Origin: Lachnospiraceae bacterium UBA3692
Lineage (GTDB): Bacteria > Bacillota > Clostridia > Lachnospirales > Lachnospiraceae
Assembly: GCA_002372815.1 (NCBI GenBank)
Contig: DFIR01000012.1
Span: 63,264-127,263, forward strand
DNA: 64,000 bases
Direction of reading: 5' to 3'
Shown: piece after piece, positions 51,545 to 62,225 of the stretch
Layout: every line of letters begins with the position of its first letter
How positions within the stretch are numbered: the stretch's first letter is position 1
Made by a program: the position numbers and the translations under genes
Notes under the pieces: model-generated
The model's input: only the letters and a program-made list of their open reading frames with translations
Told to the model about the DNA's origin: nothing
The model's database searches: none

Positions 51545-52336
51545 ATGAACAGAAAGCTCTACCTGGGGGTTCTCTGGTCAGTGACGGCCGTCTGCATCGT
51601 GATCGGCCTGTACGTGAACCTGCACTGGTCCCGCAATTATTATGAGGAAGAGTACGCGCCTGCGGAGGAATATTCTCCGGAGGCTGACCCCGAGGTGTAC
51701 GTGCAGGAAGGCATGGAACCGTTTACAAAGGTCACCGTCGACGGCTTCCTGGGAGAGATCATCATCTGCGCGGGAGATGCATACAGCTGTCAGTATTCGC
51801 CGTACAGTGATCAGTATCCCGGGGAGTTCAGCTATGAAGAGGACGGGATCGTGGTGGTACAGCAGCGACCGCAGACGAATCTGAAATGGTCAGACGGCGC
51901 TGGCGGAAGTCTGTACATCACCGTGCCCTACGGCGAGTACCTGGCAGGTGTGGACCTTACTGTCGACTACGGCACGGTCCGCCTGGAGAGTATCAACGCG
52001 GAAACTGTGACGGTGACTGACCGGATGGGCAATGTGGAACTGCATGATTGCGCACTTGCAGCGGCAGACATCTATATCAATATGGGTGACCTGAACGCAG
52101 ATATGCTGCAGTATACGCAGTTTATCGCGAATCTGGAGATGGGAAATGCATGGGTCCACACGGTCAACGAGACGTCTGACGGGCAGATCGATCTGACGAC
52201 GGAACTCGGGAGGATCTCGTATAATGGAGAGGACAATAAAGGCACATCCCTCGGCATCTACATGGGGGACAGCACTGCCTCCCTGATCCGGATCCACAAC
52301 AGGATGGGCAATATCGGACTCAGCACGGATTACTGA
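51545..52336 (+). CDS. DUF4097-like membrane-anchored beta-helix protein
   Basis: The protein has 263 residues behind AAAGGAGG. N-terminal transmembrane helix (LGVLWSVTAVCIVIGLYV), an acidic linker, then short repeating strands typical of DUF4097 (LTVDYGTVRLESINAETVTV, DRMGNVELHDCAL, INMGDLNADML, NRMGNIGLSTDY). It completes a padR-HAAS-DUF4097 operon, an arrangement known in many Bacillota. Confidence 0.82.
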   Translation: MNRKLYLGVLWSVTAVCIVIGLYVNLHWSRNYYEEEYAPAEEYSPEADPEVYVQEGMEPFTKVTVDGFLGEIIICAGDAYSCQYSPYSDQYPGEFSYEEDGIVVVQQRPQTNLKWSDGAGGSLYITVPYGEYLAGVDLTVDYGTVRLESINAETVTVTDRMGNVELHDCALAAADIYINMGDLNADMLQYTQFIANLEMGNAWVHTVNETSDGQIDLTTELGRISYNGEDNKGTSLGIYMGDSTASLIRIHNRMGNIGLSTDY

Positions 52337-52359
52337 CCGGACGGAGGGAAGCGCGGCAG

Positions 52360-53367
52360 ATGGAAGAACGGATCCTGGAATTTGTGATCAGTGCGGAAGA
52401 GGCGGGTCAGACGATCCGCTCTTTTCTCATGCAGAGGCTCTCTTTTTCGGCACATCAGCTGAGCAGGCTGAAGTACCGGGAGAGGGGGATCACCGTGGAC
52501 GGCGCGCAGAAGTATGTCTCGCACGTGCTGGCGGAGGGGGAGTGTCTGCGGGTGCGGCTGACGCAGCTGCAGGAGGTCCGCGATACGGTCGGGGCCCGGC
52601 CGCCGAAGATCTGGCTGGCGCCGCCCGCATGGATGGACGCCTATCCGCTGCGGATCCTCTATGAGGACGCGGACCTGCTGATCGCGGACAAGCCGCAGGG
52701 GATCGTCTGCCACCCGTCCCCGGGCCACTACATGGACACACTGGCGAACCAGGCGGTGGCCTACCTCGGCGGCACGGGGAGCCGCATGGACATACGGATC
52801 GCAGGGAGGCTCGACCGCGAGACCTCCGGCATCGTGACCTTCGCAAAAAACGCGGAAGCAGCCGCCCAGCTGCAGAAACAGCGCGCCGCCGGCACAATGG
52901 AGAAAATCTACCTGGCCCTGGCGGAAGGGGACATCGCGCAGGACGGCACGGTGGACGCGCCGATCCGGCGGGAGGCGCCGGGCTCCCGCTACATGGTGAC
53001 CGCCCCCGACGGGCGCCCTGCGGTGACACATTACCGTGTGCTGGAGCGCAGGGGGGACGCAACGCTCCTTGCCTGCACGATCACCCACGGGCGGACCCAC
53101 CAGATCCGGGTGCACATGGCTTCGACCGGGCATCCGCTGCTGTGGGACCCGATGTACGGAAGCGGCGCACTCCGGACAGACGCGGAGCGGACCGCCGCGG
53201 AGCACTCGGAGGCCATCATGGACCCCGCCGCGCAGGAGCATCCCCTGCTCGGCCTGCACGCGTTCCGCCTGCGGATGGTCCAGCCGTTTACGGGGGAGAC
53301 GATCACAGCGGAAGCCCCGGCCCCGTCCTGGGCGCAGCTCTCCGACGACCGGCACATAGTGGGATGA
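52360..53367 (+). CDS. RluA-family pseudouridine synthase
   Basis: The protein has 335 residues. N-terminal S4-like RNA-binding domain (IRSFLMQRLSFSAHQLSRLK), then the synthase domain with catalytic Asp in AGRLDRETSGIV and the end motif THGRTHQIRVHMASTGHPLL. It modifies uridines in rRNA or tRNA; RluD-type sites are likely but not provable here. It lies 23 nt after the DUF4097 gene. Confidence 0.93.
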   Translation: MEERILEFVISAEEAGQTIRSFLMQRLSFSAHQLSRLKYRERGITVDGAQKYVSHVLAEGECLRVRLTQLQEVRDTVGARPPKIWLAPPAWMDAYPLRILYEDADLLIADKPQGIVCHPSPGHYMDTLANQAVAYLGGTGSRMDIRIAGRLDRETSGIVTFAKNAEAAAQLQKQRAAGTMEKIYLALAEGDIAQDGTVDAPIRREAPGSRYMVTAPDGRPAVTHYRVLERRGDATLLACTITHGRTHQIRVHMASTGHPLLWDPMYGSGALRTDAERTAAEHSEAIMDPAAQEHPLLGLHAFRLRMVQPFTGETITAEAPAPSWAQLSDDRHIVG

Positions 53368-53383
53368 AATGCTCTCAAAACCG

Positions 53384-53412
53384 TTTCCTTTCACACCATC
53401 GGATGGTATACT
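53384..53412 (+). promoter_or_regulatory. Probable promoter of the 53471 gene
   Basis: TTTCCT (53384-53389), 17 bp, TATACT (53407-53412), starting just after the RluA-family stop. Confidence 0.4.
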
Positions 53413-53470
53413 TTGGTTACAGATTTCGATGCAGTATGAGGGCTTTCATTCAAAAGAAGAGGGGCTTGTT

Positions 53471-54526
53471 ATGGGAGAGTTGAATCGGAAACTGAAGTCC
53501 GGGGCGCGCAGAACGTATCTGCCGTTCTTTTTGATCGCGCTTGCGCTTGCGGTGCTCGGAGCCGTGCTTCTGGGATCCTCGCTGGCGGTACGCAGCAGTG
53601 AATTCCGGGAGATGTCCGAGTACACAGGGACACAGCTGCAGACGGGGGATTATTATACGCTGACCGACTGCAACATGATCTTCGACGCGTTCGCGGAGGA
53701 CAATGACGGGGAATATTTCGTCATGTACAGGCCGCAGGACGAGCAGTGGATGGGACTGTACCTGAAAGGCTCGGACAAGGACGCCGCCGAGGCGATCATG
53801 CAGGAGAACTGGGACTACCTGGACGACAAGACAGACAGCCTCAGCAGCCGCACCATCACCGTCAAGGGCCGCCTGCGCAGCATGGAAGGGGACGAGAAGA
53901 AGTTCTTCAATGAATGGATGGAGAACGGCGGCTGGACTGCCGCGGAGATCGCGGATGCGGCAGATTTCCGCACCCTGGATGCGAGCGATACGCTCACGGG
54001 CACGATGATCGGCGGCGCCGTACTCCTCCTGCTGTCGCTGGCAGGCCTGATCTGGACCGGGCTGGGACTCTTCGGCGGCGGATACAAGAAGAAACTGCTG
54101 GCCAAGCTCGCCGCGCGCGGGATCAGCGAGGAGCGCGTCGACGCGGAGCTGGCGAGGGCGACAGAATTCAAGAACCTGGACATCGCGCCTTCCTTCGCTC
54201 TGCTGCGGGGAGGCAGCGCGGAACTCGTCCCGTATGACGAGCTGATCTGGGCCTACGGCCAGACCCACACCACCCAGCACAAGATCTACGGCATCATCCC
54301 GGCCGGAAAGACCGTGACCTACAACGTGATCTTCGTCGACCGCGACCATAAGATCCACACCGTCCCCTGCAAGAACGAGGACGAGTCCGGCCAGGTCCTC
54401 CAGAAGCTTCACGCCTGTGCGCCGTATGTGATCGTCGGCTACTCCGAAGAGATCGAGAAGATCGCCAAAGAGGACTTCGCGCAGCTGGTCCGCCACGTGG
54501 ACGAAAAGAGGCAGGAACAACTCTGA
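53471..54526 (+). CDS. Two-pass membrane protein, unknown function
   Basis: The ATG at 53471 after GAAGAGGGG gives 351 residues. The first helix (FFLIALALAVLGAVLLGSSLAV, about 17-40) and second helix (GAVLLLLSLAGLIWTGLGLFGG, about 180-200) enclose a ~140-residue, presumably outer domain (YYTLTDCNMIFDAFAEDN). The C-terminal cytosolic part (ELVPYDELIWAYGQTHTTQH, KTVTYNVIFVDRDHKIH) resembles PH-like or DUF6709-type domains seen in Clostridia. Not confidently assigned. Confidence 0.72.
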   Translation: MGELNRKLKSGARRTYLPFFLIALALAVLGAVLLGSSLAVRSSEFREMSEYTGTQLQTGDYYTLTDCNMIFDAFAEDNDGEYFVMYRPQDEQWMGLYLKGSDKDAAEAIMQENWDYLDDKTDSLSSRTITVKGRLRSMEGDEKKFFNEWMENGGWTAAEIADAADFRTLDASDTLTGTMIGGAVLLLLSLAGLIWTGLGLFGGGYKKKLLAKLAARGISEERVDAELARATEFKNLDIAPSFALLRGGSAELVPYDELIWAYGQTHTTQHKIYGIIPAGKTVTYNVIFVDRDHKIHTVPCKNEDESGQVLQKLHACAPYVIVGYSEEIEKIAKEDFAQLVRHVDEKRQEQL

Positions 54527-54608
54527 GGGGGACAGTTCCCTCGCGGTTAATCTCACAGCAGTGAACAACCTTCCTCCCCGGCGTGACCCTTTCGGCGCGG
54601 AGCAATGT

Positions 54609-54676
54609 AAAAAAGGCACCCTGCATGTATCTCTGCGAAGTGATCCGTGGAGCGTACGGCTGCAGGGCGCCTTTTT
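54609..54676. terminator. Terminator, usable on both strands
   Basis: AAAAAGGC-A-CCCTGCA and TGCAGGG-C-GCCTTTTT form a long stem around a 36-nt loop. It separates the 53471 gene from the lon promoter. Confidence 0.8.
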
Positions 54677-54719
54677 GCTTATGCACCCCGGCGGAAGAGT
54701 GAAAAAAGTATGAACTGCC

Positions 54720-54748
54720 TTGACAGCCGCCGAAGCGGGTGCTACCAT
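54720..54748 (+). promoter_or_regulatory. lon promoter
   Basis: TTGACA (54720-54725), 17 bp, TACCAT (54743-54748). The transcript would carry a leader of about 145 nt. Confidence 0.65.
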
Positions 54749-54780
54749 CAACGCATAATAAGAAAATTGAACACAATCTA

Positions 54781-54827
54781 ATTGCGGAAAGCGCAAGATC
54801 ATGCGGACGGAAGGTTCGCAATTTTTT
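54781..54827 (+). promoter_or_regulatory. Terminator-like leader structure ahead of lon
   Basis: ATTGCG (54781-54786) can pair with CGCAAT (54817-54822), directly followed by a T run (54822-54827). TTGCG can instead pair with the nearby CGCAA (54792-54796). The two folds exclude each other, as in attenuators. The stems are short, so this is tentative. Confidence 0.35.
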
Positions 54828-54838
54828 CACCCGAAGGG

Positions 54839-54865
54839 TTAGCACTCAATAGAAGAGAGTGCTGA
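54839..54865 (+). promoter_or_regulatory. CIRCE operator (HrcA site)
   Basis: TTAGCACTC, exactly nine bases, GAGTGCTGA. The CIRCE consensus is TTAGCACTC-N9-GAGTGCTAA, so only one base differs. It lies in the transcribed leader 36 bases before the lon start. Confidence 0.88.
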
Positions 54866-54901
54866 CAGAATCACAGAAAGTAAGAGAAAGGAATCAAAAT
54901 A

Positions 54902-57187
<2,286 letters not shown>

Positions 57188-57214
57188 TTCTGGCATCTGT
57201 TAATATACGAGAGA

Positions 57215-57252
57215 GTTTACGCAGGAGGAGGGTACCCTCCGCCTGCGTAAAC
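57215..57252. other. Strong hairpin after lon
   Basis: GTTTACGCAGG ... CCTGCGTAAAC arms enclose GGAGGGTACCCTCC, with one mismatch between the two stems. There is no T tract. It probably protects or ends the lon transcript and lies at the border of array 3. Confidence 0.6.
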
Positions 57253-57260
57253 ACATTTAC

Positions 57261-57520
57261 AAAGGTTTCCGGGAAAGCCTTTGCCACCATCTTTATCTGA
57301 GGGGAAAAATAAACACGTCCACAAAGGTTTCCAGGGAAACCTTTGCCGCCATCTTTATCTGAGGGGAAAAATAAACACATCCATAAAGGTTTCCAGGAAA
57401 ACCTTTGCCACCATCTTTATCTGAAGCGGAATATAAACACATCCACAAAGGTTTCCGGGGAAACCTTTGCCGCCATCTTTATCTGAGACGAGAAATAAAC
57501 AATTCAACAAAGGTCTCCCC
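57261..57520. repeat. 62-bp tandem repeat array 3 (unrelated in sequence to arrays 1 and 2)
   Basis: AAAGGT recurs at 57261, 57323, 57385, 57447 and 57509, an exact 62-bp step; the last copy is cut short. Each unit begins with a palindrome such as AAAGGTTTCC-AG-GGAAACCTTT (57323-57344) and continues with a CCATCTTTATCTGAGG-type spacer. It occupies the gap between lon and the antiporter gene. Confidence 0.9.
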
Positions 57521-57648
57521 CCCACATAACGCAAGGTGTATTTTTTGAAGAACACTCTGACGGAGGAAGGAAAAAGGGTGTACACTTGCGTTTGGTCCGC
57601 AGAGGAACTGCGGGCGCAGACATAAGGTACGAAAGGAAGCGAATAATC

Positions 57649-59016
57649 ATGCGAATGTTGTTATCGGTGTCGATCGCCCTGGCGGGCGGGCTCATGATGA
57701 CACGAGTCTTTAAGATGCTGCACCTGAATTTCCCGGATGTGACGGCGTTTCTGATCGCCGGCCTGATCGTGGGGCCGTTCGGGATCGGACGTTTTGGAAT
57801 TGAGGGGATCGGATTCCCGACGGTGGAACTGGTGGAGCAGGTGAGCGCACTGTCCAATGTGGCGCTGGGCTTCATCGCGTTTGCGATCGGCAGTGAATTC
57901 CGGCTGGAGGAGCTGAAGAAGACCGGCCGGCAGGCGACGATCGTCGGAATCTTCCAGGCGGTCATGGCGACAGCGCTCGTGGATGCGGCGCTGATCGGAC
58001 TGCACTTTGTTCTGGGAGAGGAAGTGCTGCCTATGCCGGTGGCGATCACCATGGGAGCGATCGCGGCCGCGACGGCGCCGGCGGCGACCCTGATGGTCGT
58101 GCGCCAGTATAAAGCGAAGGGCCCTGTCACCAAGATCCTGCTGCCCATCGTCGCGCTGGACGATGCGGTCGGACTGGTCGTCTTCGCGGTATCGTTCGGC
58201 ATCGCGATGGCCATGCAGGGCGGCGAGCTGAGCGTGATCTCCGTGATCGTCAACCCGCTGATCGAGATCGTGGGGTCCCTTCTTCTCGGCAGCCTCCTGG
58301 GCTGGATCATGACGAAGGTGGAGACCCTGTTCTACTCGAACTCCAACCGTCTCTCGATGACTATTTCCTTCGTGATCCTGACCATCGCGCTCTCGAGCAT
58401 GACGATCGAACTCGGTCCTGTGACCGTGTCCTTCTCATCGCTGCTGGTCTGCATGATGCTCGGCACGATCTTCTGCAATATGAGCGATTTCTCGGCGGAT
58501 ATCATGGAGCGCGCGTCCAAGTGGACCGCGCCGCTGTACGCTGTGTTCTTCGTTCTGTCCGGCGCGGAGCTGGATCTGGGGATCCTGACGAGACCGCTCG
58601 TCGTCATGATCGGCGTCGTCTATATCCTCACCCGCTGCCTCGGCAAATATGTCGGCGCGCGCATCTCCAGCACGATCGCCGGCTGTGATGAGAATATCCG
58701 GAAATATCTGGGCATCACGCTCTTCCCGCAGGCGGGCGTGGCGCTGGGCATGTGCGTCACTGCGCAGGCGCTCGGCGGTGAGGAGGCGCAGCTGGTCCGC
58801 AGCATCACCCTGTTCGGCGTGCTGATCTACGAACTGATCGGTCCGACACTTACAAGGAACGCCCTGACGGCCGCCGGCGAGATCACCCCCACCCCTTCGG
58901 AGAAAAAAGACCGCAGCCGCTTCCACAACAGCAACCATCCCAGGTGGAGAGACGCGCAGGCTGCCATCACGGCCGCGGCCAAATCCGTCGTGCCGGGATC
59001 GCGTTCTCAGCATTGA
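57649..59016 (+). CDS. Cation:proton antiporter, CPA2 family
   Basis: The ATG at 57649 after AAAGGAAG gives 455 residues (57655 is possible). About twelve hydrophobic helices, with FPDVTAFLIAGLIVGPFGIG, LGFIAFAIGSEFRLEELKK and IVALDDAVGLVVFAV (the Asp pair expected in the ion path), as in KefB/NapA-type exchangers. The C-terminal tail is short and basic with no RCK/TrkA-N domain, so it should be a simple Na+/H+ or K+/H+ exchanger. Its 3' end overlaps the guaA promoter. Confidence 0.9.
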   Translation: MRMLLSVSIALAGGLMMTRVFKMLHLNFPDVTAFLIAGLIVGPFGIGRFGIEGIGFPTVELVEQVSALSNVALGFIAFAIGSEFRLEELKKTGRQATIVGIFQAVMATALVDAALIGLHFVLGEEVLPMPVAITMGAIAAATAPAATLMVVRQYKAKGPVTKILLPIVALDDAVGLVVFAVSFGIAMAMQGGELSVISVIVNPLIEIVGSLLLGSLLGWIMTKVETLFYSNSNRLSMTISFVILTIALSSMTIELGPVTVSFSSLLVCMMLGTIFCNMSDFSADIMERASKWTAPLYAVFFVLSGAELDLGILTRPLVVMIGVVYILTRCLGKYVGARISSTIAGCDENIRKYLGITLFPQAGVALGMCVTAQALGGEEAQLVRSITLFGVLIYELIGPTLTRNALTAAGEITPTPSEKKDRSRFHNSNHPRWRDAQAAITAAAKSVVPGSRSQH

Positions 59017-59041
59017 CGCCGCGGGGCGGAGCGTTTACAAT
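59013..59041 (+). promoter_or_regulatory. guaA promoter
   Basis: TTGACG (59013-59018), 17 bp, TACAAT (59036-59041). The -35 overlaps the antiporter stop codon. The ~60-nt leader shows no purine riboswitch. Confidence 0.65.
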
Positions 59042-59109
59042 AAGCAATCATTAAACAGCTTTATGCAGATACAAACGGAACCGGACCCAAGAACGGAGGA
59101 GGAACACAT

Positions 59110-60108
59110 ATGCCCCAGATCCAGGACATCCGCAGACCCGACGACATGCAGCGCATCACCACCCCTGCGCTCGCACAGGCTTTCATTGAGGAACAGATCC
59201 AGGCGCTCCGCGCCCAGATCGGTGACAACAAAGTGCTCCTTGCACTCTCCGGCGGCGTGGACAGCTCCGTCGTGGCGGCGCTCCTGATCAAGGCGGTCGG
59301 GCAGCAGCTGGTCTCCGTACACGTCAATCACGGTCTCCTCCGCAAGGGAGAGCCCGAGCAGGTCATCAAAGTCTTCCGCGACGAGATGCACGCGAACCTG
59401 ATCTATGTGGACGCGGTGGACCGCTTCCTCGACAAGCTCGCCGGCGTATCCGATCCGGAGACCAAGCGCCACATCATCGGCGAGGAGTTCATCGACGTCT
59501 TCGCGGAAGAGGCGAGGAAGCAGGACGGCGTGAAGTTTCTGGCACAGGGAACCATCTGGCCGGACATCCTGGAGAGCGAAGCCGGTGTCAAGGCCCACCA
59601 CAACGCAGGCGGCCTGCCGGCCGATATCGCCGACCGCTTCGAGCTGGTCGAGCCTGTCCGCATCCTCTTCAAGGACGAGGTCCGCATGGTCGGCAAGGAG
59701 CTCGGCCTGCCGGATAACATGGTCTTCCGTCAGCCTTTCCCCGGCCCGGGCCTGGGCGTCCGCTGCCCCGGCGCGATCACCCGCGACCGTCTGGAAGCCG
59801 TCCGTGAATCCGATGCCATCCTCCGCGAGGAGTTCGAGAAGAACGGCCTCGCCGGCAAGGTCTGGCAGTACTTCACCGTCGTGCCGGACTTCAAGTCCAC
59901 CGGCGTCAAGAACGGCAAGCGCACCTTTGACTGGCCCTGCATCATCCGCGCCATCAACACCACCGACGTCATGGAAGTGACTGTCGAGCACCTGCCGGAT
60001 GCCCTGATCGACCACCTGGTCCAGCGCATCATCGCCGAGGTCCCCGGCATCAACCGCGTCCTCTATGACTTCACTCCCAAGCCTCCGGCAACGGTAGAGT
60101 ATGAATAA
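59110..60108 (+). CDS. guaA: GMP synthase, ATP-pyrophosphatase/dimerisation subunit only
   Basis: The protein has 332 residues. P-loop SGGVDSSVVAALL, KAHHNAGGLPADI, FPGPGLGVRCPGAITRDRL and the C-terminal dimerisation part (RTFDWPCIIRAINTTDVMEVT, TPKPPATVEYE) show a complete synthetase half. The ~190-residue N-terminal glutamine amidotransferase domain of ordinary bacterial GuaA (about 510-525 residues) is absent, and no separate glutaminase subunit is encoded nearby. It would need ammonia or a partner encoded elsewhere. It makes GMP from XMP. Confidence 0.93.
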   Translation: MPQIQDIRRPDDMQRITTPALAQAFIEEQIQALRAQIGDNKVLLALSGGVDSSVVAALLIKAVGQQLVSVHVNHGLLRKGEPEQVIKVFRDEMHANLIYVDAVDRFLDKLAGVSDPETKRHIIGEEFIDVFAEEARKQDGVKFLAQGTIWPDILESEAGVKAHHNAGGLPADIADRFELVEPVRILFKDEVRMVGKELGLPDNMVFRQPFPGPGLGVRCPGAITRDRLEAVRESDAILREEFEKNGLAGKVWQYFTVVPDFKSTGVKNGKRTFDWPCIIRAINTTDVMEVTVEHLPDALIDHLVQRIIAEVPGINRVLYDFTPKPPATVEYE

Positions 60109-60117
60109 TTGCAGAAA

Positions 60118-60158
60118 CCCCGGAAAGCCTTTATTTATGAGCTTTCCGGGGATTTTTT
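60118..60158 (+). terminator. Intrinsic terminator of guaA
   Basis: CCCCGGAAAGC and GCTTTCCGGGG form an 11-bp stem with a 12-nt loop, followed by ATTTTTT. Confidence 0.92.
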
Positions 60159-60349
60159 ATGCCATCTTGACCATACATTGACCCACAATTCCGACAAATA
60201 CGAAGAAAAAAACAGGGGGTAGAAAAAATATCTCGTAAAACCGACCGAAGGGAGGTTTCACTTCTTTACGCAGGTATGTTCCGACAACAGACAGCGAGAG
60301 CGCGCCCCGCGCGGTCGAGCTGAGGCCTGCGACAATTCCCTCCCACAAA

Positions 60350-61744
60350 TCATTCCGACAATTCCCGCATTGTCTGCCTGATCACAAACGCTGCGATCAC
60401 GAAAGACAGCGCATCGGAGACCGGCATAGAATACAGAACCCCGTCCAGCCCGAAGAGGATCGGGAGCAGGAGGGCAAGACCCACACCGAATACGACTTCC
60501 CTAATCATTGAAATGACAGTGGAGGCAAGCGCTTTTCCGAGAGACTGCAGATAGATGAAAGTGCCTTTGTTTACTGTTGCAAAGACCATCATACAGAGGT
60601 AGATGCGGAAGGAGCGGACAGCAAATTCTGTGTAGTAGACGCTTTCATTTCATTTGCGGCGCCGAAGATGGCGATCAGCTTTCCGGGTATCAGTTCTACG
60701 ATCAGCAGTGCGATAAAACCGACAATGGCCTCCGCTTTCAGCAGCAGGGTGAAGAGTTCTTTCGCACGGTCTTTTCTGCCCGCGCCGATATTATAGCCTG
60801 TGATCGAAATGCAGCCTGCAGCCAGACCTACTGCGATCGAGATGACGATCTGGAAGAACTTCATGACGATGCCGACGACAGCCATAGGGATCTGGGCATA
60901 TTGTTCTAGACCGAAAATGGGGTCCAGAGCCCCGTATTTCCTGATCATGTTATTGACAGCAGCCATGGAAGCGACCAGGGAGATCTGCGAGAGCAGACTG
61001 GTCAATCCCAGCGGCAGGAATTTTCGGATCAGATCCCTGCGCATGCGGAAGGCTGACCTTGTGACCTTCACCGCCTTCATATGGGCGAGATACCAAAGGG
61101 ACAGAAGGGCAGTAATGATCTGCCCTGCGATCGTTGCGACAGCAGCGCCCATCATGCCCCATTTCAGGCCAAAGATCAGAATCGGATCAAAGATGATGTT
61201 AAATACTGCGCCGACCAGCGTTGAAGCCATGGCAAAACGCGGACTTCCGTCTGACCGGATAATAGGGTTCATGGCCTGACCGAACATATAAAACGGAATG
61301 CCTGCCGTGATCCAGAAGAAGTATTCTTTTGCCTGGCGGTAGGTCTCTTCATTTACAGTCCCGCCAAATACAGTCAGGATTCCTTTCGAGAATCCCAGAT
61401 ATAAAGCCGTGATCACAAGTCAGGAAACGATGGTCAGCAGAACTGCGTTTCCTACTGTCCGTGACGCCTCGTCATTTCTCTTCATTCCCAAAAGGATCGA
61501 CACATAAGCACAGGCGCCGTCCCCCGATCATAACGGCAATGGCCAGCGCCACAATGGTCAGCGGGAATACGACCGTATTCGCCGCGTTTCCGTATGACCC
61601 CAGATAACTGGCATTCGCGATGAAGATCTGGTCGACGATATTATAGAGCGCCGCGACCAAAAGAGAGATGATGCAGGGCACTGAGTACATCCGCATCAGT
61701 TTGCTTACAGGTTCTTTTTCCAGAAATGTATTTGAGTGTTCCAA
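60350..61744 (-). pseudogene. MATE-family efflux transporter pseudogene
   Basis: Three pieces in different frames together make a MATE protein. The N-terminus (FLEKEPVSKLMRMYSVPCIIS, ALYNIVDQIFIAN) runs from a TTG at 61744 after AAGGAGGAGG. A frameshift lies at a G run (plus-strand C run 61521-61525), where one base too many breaks GDGACAYVSILLG. An in-frame TGA stands at 61420-61422, where Trp is likely. The body (GQAMNPIIRSDGSPRFAMAS) runs on to a second frameshift near 60650, then the C-terminus ends at 60350. Transport of cationic drugs is the family role; here it must be inactive unless the changes are sequencing errors. Confidence 0.85.
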
Positions 61745-61765
61745 TGGATCCTCCTCCTTGTGCAT

Positions 61766-61815
61766 AAAAAAAGAGTGAGCACCGAAAGCCGGACTTACGC
61801 TTTCGCTGCTCACTC
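61766..61815 (-). terminator. Leader terminator (attenuator-like) in front of the MATE gene
   Basis: On the minus strand, GAGTGAGCAGCGAAAGC pairs with GCTTTCGGTGCTCACTC (17 bp, one mismatch) and is followed at once by seven T, ending just before the MATE ribosome site. The upstream promoter at 61826-61855 makes this part of the MATE leader. Confidence 0.75.
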
Positions 61816-61825
61816 AACGCTGGGT

Positions 61826-61855
61826 AGTATATCATATTTTTTTCCGGAAAAGCAA
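61826..61855 (-). promoter_or_regulatory. Promoter of the MATE leader
   Basis: Read on the minus strand: TTGCTT (61855-61850), 18 bp, TATACT (61831-61826). The start point would fall directly ahead of the terminator hairpin. Confidence 0.6.
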
Positions 61856-61866
61856 AGAGTTTTTTG

Positions 61867-62016
61867 TCTCCGGCTTACGGCATACCCGCCGAGGACGCTG
61901 ACTTCATCGTCGACGAGGTTTTTCTGAAGGACGGTGAGCTTCACGTCAAGGCCATAGACGAAGACGGGGATGAGATGAGCTTCCGGCTCTATCCCCTCAG
62001 AGAAAAAAAGCTGTAA
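61867..62016 (+). pseudogene. C-terminal remnant of a lost gene
   Basis: A 49-codon open stretch without a start (SPAYGIPAEDADFIVDEVFL ... FRLYPLREKKL, then TAA) has good coding character and acidic-hydrophobic alternation, but its 5' part is missing, apparently replaced by the MATE promoter region. The original family is not recognised. It supports the view that this end of the window is rearranged. Confidence 0.5.
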
Positions 62017-62080
62017 ACTTAGTTTGTTCGGGGGGCTCGCAGTGGGCTGACAGCACTATTATCCATACCAATACCCCTTT

Positions 62081-62167
62081 CAATATAGTCATTTCCTCGT
62101 CCAATAAAGTCATTATACACTTATTTGACATAGTTGCTTTGACTCATGATACCTCATATGGTAAAAT
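62081..62167 (+). promoter_or_regulatory. fic promoter with AGTCA repeats
   Basis: TTGACT (62139-62144), 17 bp, TAAAAT (62162-62167). Upstream CAATATAGTCATT (62081-62093) and CAATAAAGTCATT (62102-62114) are direct repeats 21 bp apart. AATGACTA (62191-62198) is an inverted copy downstream. The motif spacing (two helical turns) suggests an operator for an unknown regulator. Confidence 0.55.
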
Positions 62168-62225
62168 GCAATTAAGTCAAAACTACTTCAAATGACTATG
62201 TTGAACTCCGAAAAGAGGATATTGG

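Noticed and set aside
57220..57585. Minus-strand frames coding KDGGKGFPGNLCG repeats
   Set aside because: Translation of array 3; same reasoning as for array 1.
59042..59109. Purine riboswitch ahead of guaA
   Set aside because: The leader is only about 60 nt and shows neither the conserved loop-loop sequences nor three helices.
60157..60348. 63-residue hydrophobic minus-strand frame (TTG start)
   Set aside because: It begins inside the MATE 3' end, runs into the guaA terminator and has no family features. It could be a real small protein, but nothing supports it.
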